Shown: one piece after another, positions 1-7,847 of the stretch | Numbering within the stretch: position 1 is the stretch's first letter | How the letters are laid out: each line of letters starts with the position of its first letter | Assembly: GCF_003011965.1 (NCBI RefSeq) | Contig: NZ_PXWG01000018.1 | Span: 1 to 64,000 of the forward strand | Direction of reading: 5' to 3' | DNA: 64,000 nt | Origin: Streptosporangium nondiastaticum | GTDB lineage: Bacteria; Actinomycetota; Actinomycetes; Streptomycetales; Streptomycetaceae | The notes under the pieces: model-generated | Told to the model about the DNA's origin: nothing | Database searches by the model: none | What the model saw: only the letters and a program-made list of their open reading frames with translations | Made by a program: the position numbers and the translations under genes

Positions 1-501
1 CCGACGCCCGGCCCCACTCGCCGCCCCTCGGCCCCGCCGGCCCCCGGCGAGGGCAGGCTCGCCGGGACGTCCGCCGGCGAGGGGCGCCTCCACCCGGGCC
101 GCGATCCCGGCCGGACGACCCGGCCGGGCCCGCCCTCGATATCCGGTTCACTCTCCTCCGACGACCCTTCCGGACCGCCCTCCGCGGACCCCTCGGACGA
201 CACCGGTACGGAGGCGGGTGAGGACGCTGACGACACGGTCGAGGACGTACCGGGGGAGGACGCCCCCGACACCGCGCCGCCGGCCGCCGTGGACGAGGCG
301 GGCGGTGTCCCCGAACAGCCGCAGGGGCCCGCAGGGCCGGTGACCCCCGACCCCGTGTCGACCCGCTCCTCCGCCCCCCACGCCGCCAGGACCGCCGCCT
401 ACGGTGACCGCGTGCTGCGCGTCCTGCCCCTGGGCACCGGTCTCGCCCTCACCGGCCTCGGGCTCGGGTTCTTCGCCCTGCGGCTGCGCAGGGCGAAGTG
501 A
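1..501 (+). CDS. C-terminal part of a Pro/Asp-rich protein with a terminal membrane anchor (5' end outside window)
   Basis: The frame is open from base 1 to the TGA at 499-501, so the gene begins before the window. The visible 166 residues are rich in Pro, Gly, Ser and Asp. The last about 25 residues form one hydrophobic helix (LPLGTGLALTGLGLGFFAL) followed by a basic tail RLRRAK. This is the layout of a surface protein held by a C-terminal membrane anchor, with the low-complexity segment outside the cell and the short Arg/Lys tail inside. No LPxTG or LAxTG sorting signal precedes the helix. No family could be recognised because the N-terminal domain is missing. The next gene follows on the same strand after about 150 bases. 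Confidence 0.6.
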   Translation, partial: PTPGPTRRPSAPPAPGEGRLAGTSAGEGRLHPGRDPGRTTRPGPPSISGSLSSDDPSGPPSADPSDDTGTEAGEDADDTVEDVPGEDAPDTAPPAAVDEAGGVPEQPQGPAGPVTPDPVSTRSSAPHAARTAAYGDRVLRVLPLGTGLALTGLGLGFFALRLRRAK

Positions 502-648
502 GCAATGAAGTGAGCAATACGGCGCAGGTGGTGAAAAACGGGGCGCGCGGAGCGGGAAAGGGGCGCGCGGCAGGGCGCGTGGCACGGTGGATCAGGCGTG
601 TACGGGGGCATCAACAGGGGGAAATCACATGTGCGAGAGAATGGCGGC

Positions 649-1212
649 ATGGATATGCCGAGGAATGAACGGTCGCAGGAGGAGAGCCCCAAAGTCCTGG
701 TCGTAGGCCCGGACGGCATGGCTCTCGGCAGCGCCAGCCCCGGCGGCGGGGAGGGCGACGACGAGTCGCGCGAGGTCCCGGTGACGGAAATGGTCGAACA
801 GCCTGCGAAGGTCATGCGCATCGGCAGCATGATCAAGCAACTGCTGGAGGAAGTGCGGGCCGCACCTCTCGACGAGGCGAGCAGGGTCCGGCTCAAGGAG
901 ATCCACCACAGCTCCGTCAAGGAGCTGGAGGACGGCCTGGCCCCCGAGCTGGTCGAGGAGCTGGAGCGCCTGTCGCTTCCCTTCATGGACGACAGCGTGC
1001 CCAGCGAGGCGGAACTGCGCATCGCGCAGGCCCAGTTGGTCGGCTGGCTGGAGGGCCTGTTCCACGGCATCCAGACGACGCTGTTCGCCCAGCAGATGGC
1101 CGCCCGGGCCCAGCTGGAGCAGATGCGCAGGGCGCTGCCCGCCGGTGTCCTGGCGGACGACGAGGGCGACGGCCACCAGCACGGCGGCGCGCGCTCCGGC
1201 CCGTATCTCTGA
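649..1212 (+). CDS. bpa: Bacterial proteasome activator Bpa/PafE
   Basis: Bpa is an ATP-independent ring-shaped activator that opens the gate of the actinobacterial 20S proteasome and feeds it unfolded substrates. The 187-residue product has a disordered acidic N-terminus with the family block PKVLVVGPDGMALG, a helical core (about 45-165) and the C-terminal motif GPYL. That motif corresponds to the GQYL tail that docks into the proteasome alpha ring. The proteasome genes themselves are not in this window. The ATG at 649 gives the family-typical MDMPRNERS start. An in-frame GTG at 631 has a better ribosome site (GGGGGA nine bases upstream), so six more residues are possible. A strong hairpin follows the stop codon. 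Confidence 0.9.
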   Translation: MDMPRNERSQEESPKVLVVGPDGMALGSASPGGGEGDDESREVPVTEMVEQPAKVMRIGSMIKQLLEEVRAAPLDEASRVRLKEIHHSSVKELEDGLAPELVEELERLSLPFMDDSVPSEAELRIAQAQLVGWLEGLFHGIQTTLFAQQMAARAQLEQMRRALPAGVLADDEGDGHQHGGARSGPYL

Positions 1213-1237
1213 GGCCTCTGAGCGAGCGTCAGCCCGC

Positions 1238-1288
1238 TTGTGCGTGTGCCCGGTACGTCCTGAGGGGACGTACCGGGCACACGCACAA
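1238..1288. terminator. Bidirectional terminator between bpa and kinase gene
   Basis: A perfect inverted repeat with 23-bp arms (1238-1260 and 1266-1288) and a 5-base loop TGAGG lies between the convergent bpa and kinase genes, 26 bases after each stop codon. It can act for both strands. Confidence 0.85.
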
Positions 1289-1314
1289 CGACAGCCTTAC
1301 GAGGCCGGGCGGCC

Positions 1315-3057
1315 TTACGAAGCCGGGTCGCCCGTCGACACCGTCAGCACGAACTGGTCAGACGGCGACTTCGGGTCGAACGGGTCACCCGCGGCCGGCA
1401 CCTGGTTGAGCACCGTGCCCTTGCCCCACGTGTTCTCCGACGACACGTCGATCCGGTACTTCCAGCCGGCCGCCTGGAGGCACGACTTCACGGAGTCGAT
1501 GTACATGTAGCGGAAGTCGGGGGCCGACTTCTTCGACTTGTCGCTGTAGTACTCGTAGGCCTTGGTGCACTTCGCCGGGTCGATGGTCTTCGACTTGTCG
1601 CCCTCTTTGTGCTTGCTCTGCGTGCCGCCGGTGCTGCCGCCCGCCGTCGCACCGCCGCTCGTGGACGTGGTGCCGCCGCCGGTCGAGCCGCCGCCCGGGT
1701 TCGGGGCGACCGGCGCCTGGCTCTGGCCGCCGGTGGTGCCGCCGCTGCCGGCCTCGTCGTCCTTCTTGCCGCCGCCCAGCGTGATGGCGGCGATCACGCC
1801 GATGACCGCGAGGACCGCGACGACCGCCGAGCCGACGATGACGGCCTTGTTGCTCTTGCCGCCGCCGCCCGAGGGCGAGCCGACCGCGGTGGACGGGCCG
1901 GTCGAGTACGGCGGGGGCGTGCTGGGGCCGCCCGGGCCGGCCTGGAAGGGCTGCACCGGCGTCGGATAGCCCCCAGCGGCCTGCTGAGCGCCCGAGGAGG
2001 GTCCGTAGCCGCCGTTGTAGGGCCCGGGGGCCGCCGGGGGCTGGTAGGGCGTCTGGACGCCTCCAGGGCCCGGCGCGGGGGCCTGCTGGTCGACGGGCGG
2101 GAAGACCGCGGAGCTGACGCCCGCGCCGCTGCGCGCCGGCGGACCGCCCGCGATGATGATCGGGGAGGGCGCGGCCTGCGCCGTGCCCGCGACCCGCGCG
2201 CACTCGTCGCGCATGGCCTCGGCGCTCGGGAAGCGCTCGTTCGGGTTCTTCTTCAGGGCCCGGGCGACGAGCGCGTCGACCGCCGGCGGGATCGAGCGGT
2301 TGATCGAGGAGGGAGCGACCGGCTCCTCCTGGACGTGCGCGTAGGCGATGGCCAGCGGCGAGTCCGCGTCGAACGGCAGCCGCCCGGTCAGCAGCTCGAA
2401 GAGCATGATGCCGACCGAGTACAGGTCGGAGCGGGCGTCCACGCCCCGTCCGAGGGCCTGCTCGGGGGAGAGGTACTGCGGCGTGCCGACGACCATGCCG
2501 GTCTGCGTCATCGACGTGACGCCGGACTGCATGGCGCGGGCGATGCCGAAGTCCATCACCTTGACCACGCCGCGCTTGGTCATCATCACGTTGCCGGGCT
2601 TGATGTCACGGTGGACCAGGCCCATCTCGTGGCTGACCTCGAGCGCCGCCAGCACGTCGGCGGTGATCTTCAGCGCCTTGTCGGCCGGCATCGCGCCGAA
2701 CTGCGCCACGTCCGCGTCGAGGACGGAGCGCAGCGGCCGGCCCTCGACGTACTCCATGACGATGTACGGCATGGTCGACCCGTCCAGGTCGTCCTCGCCG
2801 GTGTCGAACACCGAGACGATGTTGGTGTGTGTGAGCTTGGCGACGGCCTGGGCCTCGCGGCGGAACCGCTCGCGGAAGGACGCTTCCCGGCCGAGCTCCG
2901 TGTGAAGTGTCTTGATTGCGACCTGACGGTCCAGGACGGAGTCGTAGGCCAGGTGGACGGAGGCCATCCCGCCCTCGCCCAGCAGGTCCCGGAGCTGGTA
3001 GCGGCCGCCACCGACAGAGCGGCCCGCGTAGCGGCCCTGTGCGCCGTCCTGGCTCAT
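1315..3057 (-). CDS. Membrane Ser/Thr protein kinase with one PASTA domain (PknB type)
   Basis: A 580-residue receptor kinase that phosphorylates proteins on Ser/Thr in the cytoplasm while sensing cell-wall fragments outside. The kinase domain covers about residues 20-290: Gly-rich loop LGEGGMAS, catalytic Lys in VAIK (49), HRD at 149-151, Asn156, DFG at 169-171 and SPE at 197-199. A Pro/Gly-rich linker leads to one transmembrane helix (VIVGSAVVAVLAVIGVIAAI). The outer part has a Gly/Ser/Thr-rich stalk and a single C-terminal PASTA-like domain (VKSCLQAAGW to VLTVSTGD). Mycobacterial PknB has four PASTA domains. The ATG at 3057 is preceded by AAGGGGGAAG. It is divergent from a second kinase gene and probably paralogous to it. 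Confidence 0.9.
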   Translation of the reverse strand: MSQDGAQGRYAGRSVGGGRYQLRDLLGEGGMASVHLAYDSVLDRQVAIKTLHTELGREASFRERFRREAQAVAKLTHTNIVSVFDTGEDDLDGSTMPYIVMEYVEGRPLRSVLDADVAQFGAMPADKALKITADVLAALEVSHEMGLVHRDIKPGNVMMTKRGVVKVMDFGIARAMQSGVTSMTQTGMVVGTPQYLSPEQALGRGVDARSDLYSVGIMLFELLTGRLPFDADSPLAIAYAHVQEEPVAPSSINRSIPPAVDALVARALKKNPNERFPSAEAMRDECARVAGTAQAAPSPIIIAGGPPARSGAGVSSAVFPPVDQQAPAPGPGGVQTPYQPPAAPGPYNGGYGPSSGAQQAAGGYPTPVQPFQAGPGGPSTPPPYSTGPSTAVGSPSGGGGKSNKAVIVGSAVVAVLAVIGVIAAITLGGGKKDDEAGSGGTTGGQSQAPVAPNPGGGSTGGGTTSTSGGATAGGSTGGTQSKHKEGDKSKTIDPAKCTKAYEYYSDKSKKSAPDFRYMYIDSVKSCLQAAGWKYRIDVSSENTWGKGTVLNQVPAAGDPFDPKSPSDQFVLTVSTGDPAS

Positions 3058-3374
3058 CGTTCTACTTCCCCCTTGGGCGCACTGCCTGGCTACGAGGTGC
3101 CACCGCGCCGGCAGTGGCATACGTTTCGACTCTGTCGATATATCTCGGCCAAGTCTGCCCCAGGCCGCGGGCACGTCAAGCCGCGTGCCCGTTCCGTGAC
3201 GGGATGCGCGACAAGACGTCACGAGATTTGCCTTGCCCAGGGCCGTGCGGGTTTGATAGCGCGTCCATCCCGGACCGGCGCGCGCCGCGGAACCTGTAGC
3301 GTGCCTTAGCGGAAGACCGTTTTCCCACCGCAGCGCCTTCCGCGCGACGCGGCCAGACACGACGGCGAGGACTG
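3058..3374. other. Divergent intergenic region between two kinase genes (317 bp)
   Basis: The region carries the start signals of both kinases. Apart from the minus-strand promoter at 3152-3179, I see no clear plus-strand -35/-10 pair and no obvious small gene. Confidence 0.6.
3152..3179 (-). promoter_or_regulatory. Candidate sigma-HrdB promoter for the PASTA kinase
   Basis: On the minus strand TTGACG (3179-3174) is followed after 16 bases by CAGACT (3157-3152), close to the streptomycete consensus TTGACN-TAGACT. It would give a leader of about 90 bases. Confidence 0.5.
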
Positions 3375-5048
3375 ATGGCACAGACGCAGAGCGCCCAGGG
3401 TCCGTCCGACCCTGACGCCAACGAGGGCGGAATGCCCGATGTGCCGGAAATGTGGGGTAATGGCGGACTGGTGGGTGACGGCCGCTACCGGCTGACGCAC
3501 AGGCTGGGCCGCGGCGGCATGGCCGAGGTCTTCGCCGCCGAGGACGTGCGCCTCGGCCGTACGGTCGCGGTGAAGCTGCTCCGTGCCGACCTCGCCGAGG
3601 ACCCCGTCTCCAAGGCCCGCTTCACCCGCGAGGCACAGTCGGTCGCCGGCCTCAACCACCACGCGGTCGTCGCCGTTTACGACTCCGGCGAGGACACCGT
3701 CGGCCGCAACGTCGTTCCGTACATCGTCATGGAACTGGTTGAAGGCCGCACCATTCGCGACCTGTTGCTCAACGCCGAGGCCCCGCCGCCCGAGCAGGCG
3801 CTCATCATCGTCTCGGGCGTGCTGGAAGCGCTGGCCTACAGCCACCAGCACGGCATCGTCCACCGTGACATCAAGCCCGCCAACGTGATCATCACCAACA
3901 GCGGCGCGGTGAAGGTCATGGACTTCGGCATCGCCCGCGCCCTGCACGGCGCGGCCTCCACCATGACCCAGACCGGCATGGTCATGGGCACCCCGCAGTA
4001 CCTCTCCCCGGAGCAGGCCCTCGGCAAGACCGTCGACGCCCGCTCGGACCTCTACGCCACCGGCTGTCTCCTCTACGAACTGCTCGCGCTGCGTCCGCCG
4101 TTCACCGGCGAGACCCCGCTCTCGGTCGTCTACCAGCACGTCCAGGACATGCCGGTGGCGCCGTCGCAGGTCCTCGGCAGCGTGCCGCCGGAGCTCGACG
4201 GGCTCGTCATGCGCTCCCTCGCGAAGGACCCGGACGACCGGTTCCAGAGCGCCGAGGAGATGCGCGGGCTGGTGCAGTACGCGCTGCAGATGCTGCACGA
4301 CGCGGGCGCCCACACCGGCTCCTGGGACACCGGCCCCATCGACCACCTCGCCGGTGGCGCCACGCAGGTGATGGGCGCCGTCGGCGGCCAGCACACCACG
4401 GCCATGCCGCACGCGCCGCACGGCAACACCTCGCAGCAGCCGATCCTGCCGCCGCGCCACGGCGACGACGGCGGGTTCGACGGCTACGGCGGCAACGGCG
4501 GCCGCGGCCAGGGCGGCGGCAAGGGCAAGATGCTGCTCATCGCCGCCGTGGTGGCGATCGTGCTGGTGGCGGGCGCCGTCTACGCGGTGAAGGCGTTCCA
4601 GACGAGCGGCGGCCAGGGAGGGAAGCCGGCGAAGGACAAGACGTCCGTCGGCCCGTCCTCCCCCGGCCCCTCCGGCTCCGAGAGCCCCGACGCCCAGAAG
4701 TCCCCCTCCACGGGCCGCAACGGCACCACGGGCGACACGGGCCGTCAGCGCGGCTCGGACAGCGAGGACGACACCACGGACACGGGCGAGGACACCGGCC
4801 GCCGTCAGCCGTCGCACAAGCAGTCCCTGCCGCCGACCGGCGACCCGTCGACCAAGCCCGACCCGTCGACGAAGCCCGACCCGTCGACGAAGCCGTCCAC
4901 CGGCGGAACCGGCGGCGACGACAAGCCCGGTACCACCGCCGGTCAGTCGGGCAGCACCGGCACCACCGCGGGCACCACGACCGGTCAGACCGGTGCTACC
5001 GGCACCACCACCGGTCAGAGCGGTCCCGGCCCGGTCACGGGCGGCTGA
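3375..5048 (+). CDS. Membrane Ser/Thr protein kinase without PASTA domains
   Basis: A 557-residue PknB-like kinase. Kinase motifs: LGRGGMAE loop, Lys67 in VAVK, HRD at 163-165, Asn170, DFG at 183-185 and a TQTGMVMGTPQYLSPEQ activation segment. One transmembrane helix follows at about 385-407 (LLIAAVVAIVLVAGAVYAV). The remaining about 150 residues are an extracellular, disordered Ser/Thr/Pro/Gly tail. It contains four DPSTKP-type repeats (about 4846-4890) and several TTxGQ(S/T)G repeats up to the stop codon, and no PASTA domain. The ATG at 3375 follows GGCGAGGA. It is divergent from the PASTA kinase and shares nearly the same activation loop, so the pair probably arose by duplication. The repeated tail may act as a phosphorylated or glycosylated stalk; that is inference. 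Confidence 0.88.
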   Translation: MAQTQSAQGPSDPDANEGGMPDVPEMWGNGGLVGDGRYRLTHRLGRGGMAEVFAAEDVRLGRTVAVKLLRADLAEDPVSKARFTREAQSVAGLNHHAVVAVYDSGEDTVGRNVVPYIVMELVEGRTIRDLLLNAEAPPPEQALIIVSGVLEALAYSHQHGIVHRDIKPANVIITNSGAVKVMDFGIARALHGAASTMTQTGMVMGTPQYLSPEQALGKTVDARSDLYATGCLLYELLALRPPFTGETPLSVVYQHVQDMPVAPSQVLGSVPPELDGLVMRSLAKDPDDRFQSAEEMRGLVQYALQMLHDAGAHTGSWDTGPIDHLAGGATQVMGAVGGQHTTAMPHAPHGNTSQQPILPPRHGDDGGFDGYGGNGGRGQGGGKGKMLLIAAVVAIVLVAGAVYAVKAFQTSGGQGGKPAKDKTSVGPSSPGPSGSESPDAQKSPSTGRNGTTGDTGRQRGSDSEDDTTDTGEDTGRRQPSHKQSLPPTGDPSTKPDPSTKPDPSTKPSTGGTGGDDKPGTTAGQSGSTGTTAGTTTGQTGATGTTTGQSGPGPVTGG

Positions 5049-5088
5049 TCCGGCTCACGGGCCGGAAGCAACCGGCAGCACGCACGTA

Positions 5089-5125
5089 CTTGAGGGCACC
5101 CGATTCCGCATCGGGTGCCCTCAAG
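5089..5125. terminator. Bidirectional terminator after the second kinase
   Basis: Perfect 16-bp arms (5089-5104 and 5110-5125) with a 5-base loop lie between convergent genes. The stem contains GGGCACCCGAT and ends in CTTGA/TCAAG. Confidence 0.85.
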
Positions 5126-5147
5126 CCATTCGGGGAGCGTTCCGGGA

Positions 5148-6272
5148 TCAGTCCGTGAATGCGTCCCGCACCGCCTCATAAGACCGCGTCCACCACACCG
5201 TCAGCGCGGCCGACGCCGGGAAGCCGGGGTCCGCGCGGTGGTCGCCCCGCTGGTAGCGCCAGCGCAGCATCCAGAAGTCGTTCAGCCGTTCCCACCACAC
5301 GCGGTGGACGGCAGCGCCCAGTTCGGCGGGCCCGGCACCGCTCGCACGCCGGTACGCGCGCGCGTAGGGGCGTATCTTCGCGAGGTCGAGCGTGCCGTCG
5401 GGCCGGAGGAAGAAGATGACGGCGGCGCGGACGGCCTCCTCGGCGCGGGGCCGCACGCCGAGCCGGTCCCAGTCGACGATCGCGGCGGGTTCGCCGCCGC
5501 GGTAGAGCAGGTTGAGCGGGTGGAAGTCGCCGTGCACCCAGCCGGGCGCGGTGCCGTCGGCGGGCCGGCGGTGGGCGTGGCGCTCCAGCAGGGCGCGGCG
5601 TTCGATCAGCCGGTGCTCGGCGAGTTCGTCGAAGGAGTCGCGCGGGCGGCTGCCCCGGCCCCGGCGGACGAGCCCGAGGAGCTCCTCGATGAGGGCGTAC
5701 GTGTCCTGCGGGTCGGCCGAGGCGTCTTCGGGCCTCCCGGGGCCTCCCGGGCCCGCAGGCGCCCGTCCAGGGCCTTCTGCGGGCGCGAGGGGCGCGAGCG
5801 GCCCGTCGGGGGTCTCCTCCCGGCAGACCTTCGCCAGGCACGTGTGGACGTGGCCGAGCAGCGCGCCGAGCTTGCGGGACTGGGCGAGGGTCAGCTCTCC
5901 GCCGTCGCGGTGGCGGCCTTCGACCCAGGGGTGCAGGGCGTAGCAGCGGCCGCCCAGGACGGTGACGGTGGTGCCGTCGGTGCGGGCCACGGGCGGGGCG
6001 ACGGGCAGGCCGAGGGCGGCCAGGCGCAGGGTGACGCTGTGCTGGCGGGCGATGGCGGCCTGGTCGCCGTCGAGGTGGTGCTTGAGGAAGAAGTGGCCGC
6101 GGGTGGTGGTGAGGCGGTAGCCGCGGTTGAGCAGGCCCTGGGTCAGGGGGATGCACGAGACGGGCTCGCCCGCTCGGTCGTAGCGGCGCAGCAGCGTGTG
6201 CAGGGTGCCGGTGTCGGGGCCGATGTCGGGTCCGGTGTCGGGCGGGGCATCGGTGACAAGTGAGCGTGGCAC
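5148..6272 (-). CDS. Aminoglycoside phosphotransferase-fold small-molecule kinase (APH family)
   Basis: A 374-residue protein with the APH/choline-kinase fold. The catalytic loop is VHGDFHPLNLLY (His-Gly-Asp with Asn five residues on) and the metal-binding motif is IVDWDR. An N-terminal lobe has the usual LKH nucleotide-contact strand. A Gly/Pro-rich insert lies around residues 165-190. Members phosphorylate hydroxyl groups of sugars, homoserine, choline or antibiotics; the substrate cannot be told from sequence. The start is GTG 6272, with only a weak GGGA upstream. A second in-frame GTG lies five codons on. The PPOX gene begins just upstream on the same strand and ends 15 bases before this start, so the two are probably co-transcribed. 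Confidence 0.75.
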   Translation of the reverse strand: MPRSLVTDAPPDTGPDIGPDTGTLHTLLRRYDRAGEPVSCIPLTQGLLNRGYRLTTTRGHFFLKHHLDGDQAAIARQHSVTLRLAALGLPVAPPVARTDGTTVTVLGGRCYALHPWVEGRHRDGGELTLAQSRKLGALLGHVHTCLAKVCREETPDGPLAPLAPAEGPGRAPAGPGGPGRPEDASADPQDTYALIEELLGLVRRGRGSRPRDSFDELAEHRLIERRALLERHAHRRPADGTAPGWVHGDFHPLNLLYRGGEPAAIVDWDRLGVRPRAEEAVRAAVIFFLRPDGTLDLAKIRPYARAYRRASGAGPAELGAAVHRVWWERLNDFWMLRWRYQRGDHRADPGFPASAALTVWWTRSYEAVRDAFTD

Positions 6273-6287
6273 GTCCCAAATGTTAAA

Positions 6288-6722
6288 TCACGCTGAGTGC
6301 GCGGCCTGTCGCGCGGGGACCCCTTCGAGGTGATGCACGGTGGTGAACTGCGGTTCGATGCACAGGTATTCGGGACGGAAGGGGGTCGCGTCCGCCGTGC
6401 GGGGCGGCCGTCCGAAGCGTTCCAGGTCCTCCCCGGAGGGGAGGAAGAGGCGTGCGGTGCCGACGAATTGGACGGTCCACACGTCCTCGTCGCCCTCGCG
6501 GCGGTCGCCGAGGTTGTCCGCGCCGTACGCGACGACGTTGCCGTCGCAGGCCTGTGCGTATCCGAAGTCGCCGTGGAGGCGGAGTAGGACGCTCCCGCCG
6601 GAGACGATGTGGCGGGCGACGGTGACGAAGGGGAGCGCGCGCATGCTGACCGAGAGGCGGCCGTAAGGAGTGCGGCCGAGCAGTTCGAGGGCTCGGTGTC
6701 GGTCGGGATGCGCGGAGAGCAT
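6288..6722 (-). CDS. Pyridoxamine 5'-phosphate oxidase-like flavin-binding protein
   Basis: About 144 residues with the split-barrel PPOX pattern: an N-terminal helix (RHRALELLGRTPYGRLSVS) followed by the strand LPFVTVARHIVSGGSVLLRL and a central VWTVQFVGTARLF strand. Such small proteins bind FMN, F420 or heme and often reduce or sense redox compounds; the cofactor is not evident here. The ATG at 6722 (MLSAHPDRHRALELL) was chosen because the family begins close to that helix; a GTG 15 bases upstream is possible. It lies 15 bases upstream of the APH-fold kinase gene, so the two probably form an operon. Confidence 0.65.
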   Translation of the reverse strand: MLSAHPDRHRALELLGRTPYGRLSVSMRALPFVTVARHIVSGGSVLLRLHGDFGYAQACDGNVVAYGADNLGDRREGDEDVWTVQFVGTARLFLPSGEDLERFGRPPRTADATPFRPEYLCIEPQFTTVHHLEGVPARQAAHSA

Positions 6723-6824
6723 GGCACCACTGTGCACGCCCGCCCCGCCCGCCCATAGGGGCACCCGCCCCTATGGCGCAGGACATTGGTCCTGAATCAC
6801 CGGTTTACCGTAAATCCGGCAGAT

Positions 6825-7484
6825 TCACCGCTTCTCCGCCTGCAGCCGCGCCACGTACGCCGCCGCCTGGGAGCGCCGCTCCATGCCCAGCTTGGAGAGC
6901 AGGCTGGAGACGTAGTTCTTGATCGTCTTCTCGGCCAGGTGCAGCCGCTCGCCGATCACGCGGTTGGTCAGCCCTTCGCCGATCAGGTCCAGGATCCGGC
7001 GCTCCTGGTCGGTCAGGCTCGCCAGCCGGTCGTCGCCCTTGGGCGCCCTGCCGTCGCGCAGCCGCTCCAGCACCCGCGCCGTCGCCACGGGGTCGAGCAG
7101 GGATTTCCCGGCCGCCACGTCCCGTACGGCGGCGAGCAACTCATTGCCACGAATTGCCTTCAGTACGTAGCCGGAGGCGCCCGCCATGATCGCGTCGAAG
7201 AGCGCCTCGTCATCGGCGAAGGAGGTGAGCATCAGGCATTTGATCTGCTCGTCCTGCGAACGGATTTCCCGGCAGACTTCCACGCCGCTGCCATCCGGAA
7301 GGCGAACGTCCAGAACAGCCACGTCAGGGCGCGTGGCGGGAATGCGCACCAAGGCGTCCGCGGCCGTCCCGGCCTCCCCGACGACCTCGATGTCGGCCTC
7401 CCCGGCCAGCATCTCGTGCACCCCGCGCCGGACGACCTCGTGGTCGTCGAGCAGAAATACCGTGATTTTTCCTTGTTCGGGCAC
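6825..7484 (-). CDS. NarL/DevR-family response regulator, orphan
   Basis: A 219-residue two-domain regulator. The receiver domain has Asp13/Asp14, the phospho-acceptor Asp59 (VLDVR), Thr87 and Lys109. The C-terminal LuxR helix-turn-helix is complete (LTDQERRILDLIGEGLTNRV, then EKTIKNYVSSLLSKLGM). This is the DevR/DosR subtype. No histidine kinase gene is adjacent, so the partner is elsewhere or the protein is used unphosphorylated. The GTG at 7484 (MPEQGKITVFLLDDHE) puts the receiver at the usual distance from the N-terminus. It is divergent from the bkd operon across 363 bp, which makes control of branched-chain 2-oxoacid breakdown an obvious hypothesis. Confidence 0.85.
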   Translation of the reverse strand: MPEQGKITVFLLDDHEVVRRGVHEMLAGEADIEVVGEAGTAADALVRIPATRPDVAVLDVRLPDGSGVEVCREIRSQDEQIKCLMLTSFADDEALFDAIMAGASGYVLKAIRGNELLAAVRDVAAGKSLLDPVATARVLERLRDGRAPKGDDRLASLTDQERRILDLIGEGLTNRVIGERLHLAEKTIKNYVSSLLSKLGMERRSQAAAYVARLQAEKR

Positions 7485-7847
7485 AGTGCCAGTCTCACAC
7501 ACCGAGTCTTCCCCTGCTCTTGTCCTCCGGGATAACGTGCCGTCGTTCCGGCAGCCCGCACGGGCTGTGCTCACAAGGTCGTGACCAGGAGCGTCGCCCC
7601 GCTTTCTCGATTTACTTGGAAATCCAAGCAAAATTGCAGGTCAGGCGGGGTTTCGCAGGAATGCGGCCTTCTGGGTAACGTGCTTATTGCAGGCCTTTCG
7701 CCGGGGCGCCTGTCACGCCCGGTTCCGGCCTCGGCACACCCACCCCGTGTGCCGTCGGGGATCGAGCGAGCATTCTCCTGCCTCACGGCGGGGGAACCCC
7801 CTCTGGCCGCCGGCGACCCCGGGGGCCGGACTGACGGAGGAGCACAC
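7485..7847. other. Divergent regulatory region of the response regulator and bkd operon (363 bp)
   Basis: No convincing gene. The stretch has an AT-rich island in an otherwise GC-rich background around 7603-7640, with a near-palindrome at 7615-7628. Operators for the bkd operon are likely here. Confidence 0.6.
7615..7628. promoter_or_regulatory. Candidate operator palindrome CTTGGA-AA-TCCAAG
   Basis: Perfect 6-bp arms around AA, inside the most AT-rich part of the bkd/response-regulator intergenic region. It could bind the divergent regulator or an Lrp-type protein; the binder is not known. Confidence 0.4.
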
